Source of the DNA: Anaerolineales bacterium UBA6663
GTDB lineage: Bacteria > Chloroflexota > Anaerolineae > Anaerolineales > UBA6663
NCBI GenBank assembly: GCA_002455335.1
Contig: DKKP01000068.1
Location: 1-6,738 of the forward strand
Direction of reading: 5' to 3'
Length of the DNA stretch: 6,738 nucleotides
Both the position numbers and the translations under genes were made by a program. Shown here piece by piece: positions 5,395-6,738 of the stretch (the first letter of the stretch is position 1; each line of letters starts with the position of its first letter). The notes beneath the pieces are model-generated. The model had not been told where the DNA came from. It saw only the letters and a program-made list of their open reading frames with translations, and searched no databases.

Positions 5395-6738
5395 ATGGCC
5401 AGACAAAGCAAACGCGCTTCGAACCGAACCTGGCGCGTCATCGACCTCCACCTGCACACGCCGGCCTCGGCCGACTATCAAGAGCCGAAGGCCTCGTTCC
5501 TCGACATCCTGCAGCGGGCCGAGGCGCGCGGGCTCGACATCATCGCCTTCACCGACCACAACACCGTGGGCGGCATCCGGCGCATGAAAGACGAGATCCG
5601 CGAGCTCGAATTCCTCGAGCGGCTCGGGCGGATCCTGCCTGATGAGCAACGTCGTCTCAACGAATACCGCAGGCTGACCCAGAAGATCCTGGTGCTGCCC
5701 GGATTCGAGTTCACGGCGACATTGGGTTTCCATATCCTCGGGATCTTCCCACCGGATATCCCCGGGCGCGAACTCGAGCATCTACTTCTGATGCTCAACG
5801 TCCCGCACGATCAGATCGATCTCGGCTCGGCCAACGTCGGCGCGACGTCGGATGTGCTCACCGCGTATCGGTTGATCAAGGACGCGGGCGGCATCGCCAT
5901 CGCCGCGCACGCCAACTCGTCGAACGGCGTGGCCATGCGCGGTCTGGGCTTTGGCGGGCAGACGCGCATCGCCTATACCCAGGACCCGACGCTGGCCGCG
6001 CTCGAAGTCACCGACCTCGATCAGAAGGGCCGCCGCGGGAGCATGGCGAATTTCTTCAACGGCTCGAAGCCCGAGTACCCGCGCCGCATGCACTGCATCC
6101 AGGGGTCGGATGCACATCGATTGCGCCGCGATCCGAACAACGTCAAGAACCTGGGCGTGGGTGACCGCGCCACCGAGGTGCTGCTTGACGCGGTTTCGTT
6201 CGAGGCGCTCGCCGAGCTCTTCGCGAGCAACGACTTCGCCCGGACGCGCCCACACAGCACAGCCGCCGAGAAGGAATTCGACTACATCCAGCAGGCCCGC
6301 GAAGAGGGCGCGAATATCGTCCAGAGCTTTCATGAGGGCGCTCAGGCGCGCGGCGGAAAGCAGTACGCCGTGATCGCCGACGTGTGCGCCTTTGCCAACA
6401 CAAACGGGGGCACGATCTATATCGGCGTCGGGCCCGATCCCAAGCAGGCGCCGGTCGGCGTGCCAAACGCCCAGCAGCTCATGACCGAGCTGGCTCAGGT
6501 GCTCGAGCGTCAGATCACGCCGCATCTTGACTGCGCGCTTGATACGCTCGAGAGCCGGGGGAAGACGGTTGTGCGCGTCCTCGTCCCGCGCGGCGATGAT
6601 CCGCCGTACGCGATCGACGACAACAAGATCTACGTCCGCGACGAGTCGGAGACGTCGCTCGCCGTGCGTGACGAGATCGTGCAGCTTGTCCTCGGCGCGC
6701 CGGGCCGGCAGGCGTTTGCGCCGGTTCCTCAGCCGGTT
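5395..6738 (+). CDS. PHP-domain phosphoesterase fused to AlbA_2/Schlafen-type domain (3' truncated by window)
   Basis: The frame is open for 448 codons to the right edge. Residues about 13-285 are a PHP metal-dependent phosphoesterase with all expected metal ligands: D17-L-H19-L-H21, FTDHNT (D54, H55), GFEF (E105), H113, AHAN (H172) and GSDAH (D239, H241). A charged helical insert of about 40 residues (62-98) separates the second and third motifs. Residues about 300-435 resemble an AlbA_2 (Schlafen-type, divergent AAA_4) domain, with FANTNGGTIYIGV at 333-345 and YVRDESET at 413-420. PHP domains hydrolyse phosphoesters in nucleotides, nucleic acids or small molecules; AlbA_2 domains occur in putative transcription regulators and nucleic-acid-acting proteins. 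The substrate is unknown. ATG 5395 is preceded only by a weak AGGG (5380-5383). The gene probably forms a unit with the receiver upstream. Confidence 0.85.
   Translation, partial: MARQSKRASNRTWRVIDLHLHTPASADYQEPKASFLDILQRAEARGLDIIAFTDHNTVGGIRRMKDEIRELEFLERLGRILPDEQRRLNEYRRLTQKILVLPGFEFTATLGFHILGIFPPDIPGRELEHLLLMLNVPHDQIDLGSANVGATSDVLTAYRLIKDAGGIAIAAHANSSNGVAMRGLGFGGQTRIAYTQDPTLAALEVTDLDQKGRRGSMANFFNGSKPEYPRRMHCIQGSDAHRLRRDPNNVKNLGVGDRATEVLLDAVSFEALAELFASNDFARTRPHSTAAEKEFDYIQQAREEGANIVQSFHEGAQARGGKQYAVIADVCAFANTNGGTIYIGVGPDPKQAPVGVPNAQQLMTELAQVLERQITPHLDCALDTLESRGKTVVRVLVPRGDDPPYAIDDNKIYVRDESETSLAVRDEIVQLVLGAPGRQAFAPVPQPV

Noticed and set aside
5782..6525. 247-codon minus-strand open frame
   Set aside because: It is a shadow of the PHP-AlbA_2 gene, whose own frame has clear metal-binding motifs.

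Overview
The window is about 6.7 kb of GC-rich, gene-dense bacterial chromosome holding seven protein-coding genes, two of them cut by the window edges. No RNA genes, CRISPR arrays, insertion sequences or phage genes were seen. The gene content is an HoxE/HoxF-type diaphorase, a DUF2294/MpsC protein, an Hsp20-Lon pair, a receiver-only regulator and a PHP-AlbA_2 fusion. Together with high GC, mixed use of Shine-Dalgarno sites and a TTG start, this fits a Chloroflexota (Anaerolineae-like) bacterium. That assignment is an inference from gene repertoire only, since no phylogenetic marker is present.

Left arm (1-1653, minus strand). Reading leftwards from the centre are a 124-aa DUF2294/MpsC-family protein, a 259-bp regulatory gap, hoxE and the start of hoxF. 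hoxE and hoxF overlap by ATGA and are translationally coupled. They encode the electron-input (NADH diaphorase) end of a bidirectional NAD(P)-linked [NiFe] hydrogenase; hoxU, hoxY and hoxH would be expected further left, outside the window. The gap before hoxE holds a CRP/FNR-like palindrome, a -10 box spaced from it like a class II activator promoter, two hairpins, and a strong hoxE ribosome binding site. The second hairpin has 20 bp of stem and is followed by a U-rich tract, so it resembles an intrinsic terminator. This leader looks able to control hydrogenase expression at both initiation and elongation.

Centre (1654-1831). A 178-bp divergent region separates the minus-strand hydrogenase arm from the plus-strand arm.

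Right arm (1832-6738, plus strand). An Hsp20 small heat-shock chaperone is followed after 20 bp by a complete ATP-dependent Lon protease with an unusual N-terminal extension of about 85 residues. The pair forms a protein quality-control unit that holds unfolded protein and degrades damaged protein. A 74-bp gap with a recognisable promoter leads to a 120-aa stand-alone receiver (CheY/Spo0F-like), started at TTG. After 46 bp comes a PHP-domain phosphoesterase fused to an AlbA_2/Schlafen-type domain, which runs off the right edge.

The points most worth following up are the hox leader, the DUF2294/MpsC gene beside a hydrogenase, the PHP-AlbA_2 fusion and the Lon extension. Nothing in the window is on its own proof of a new system.
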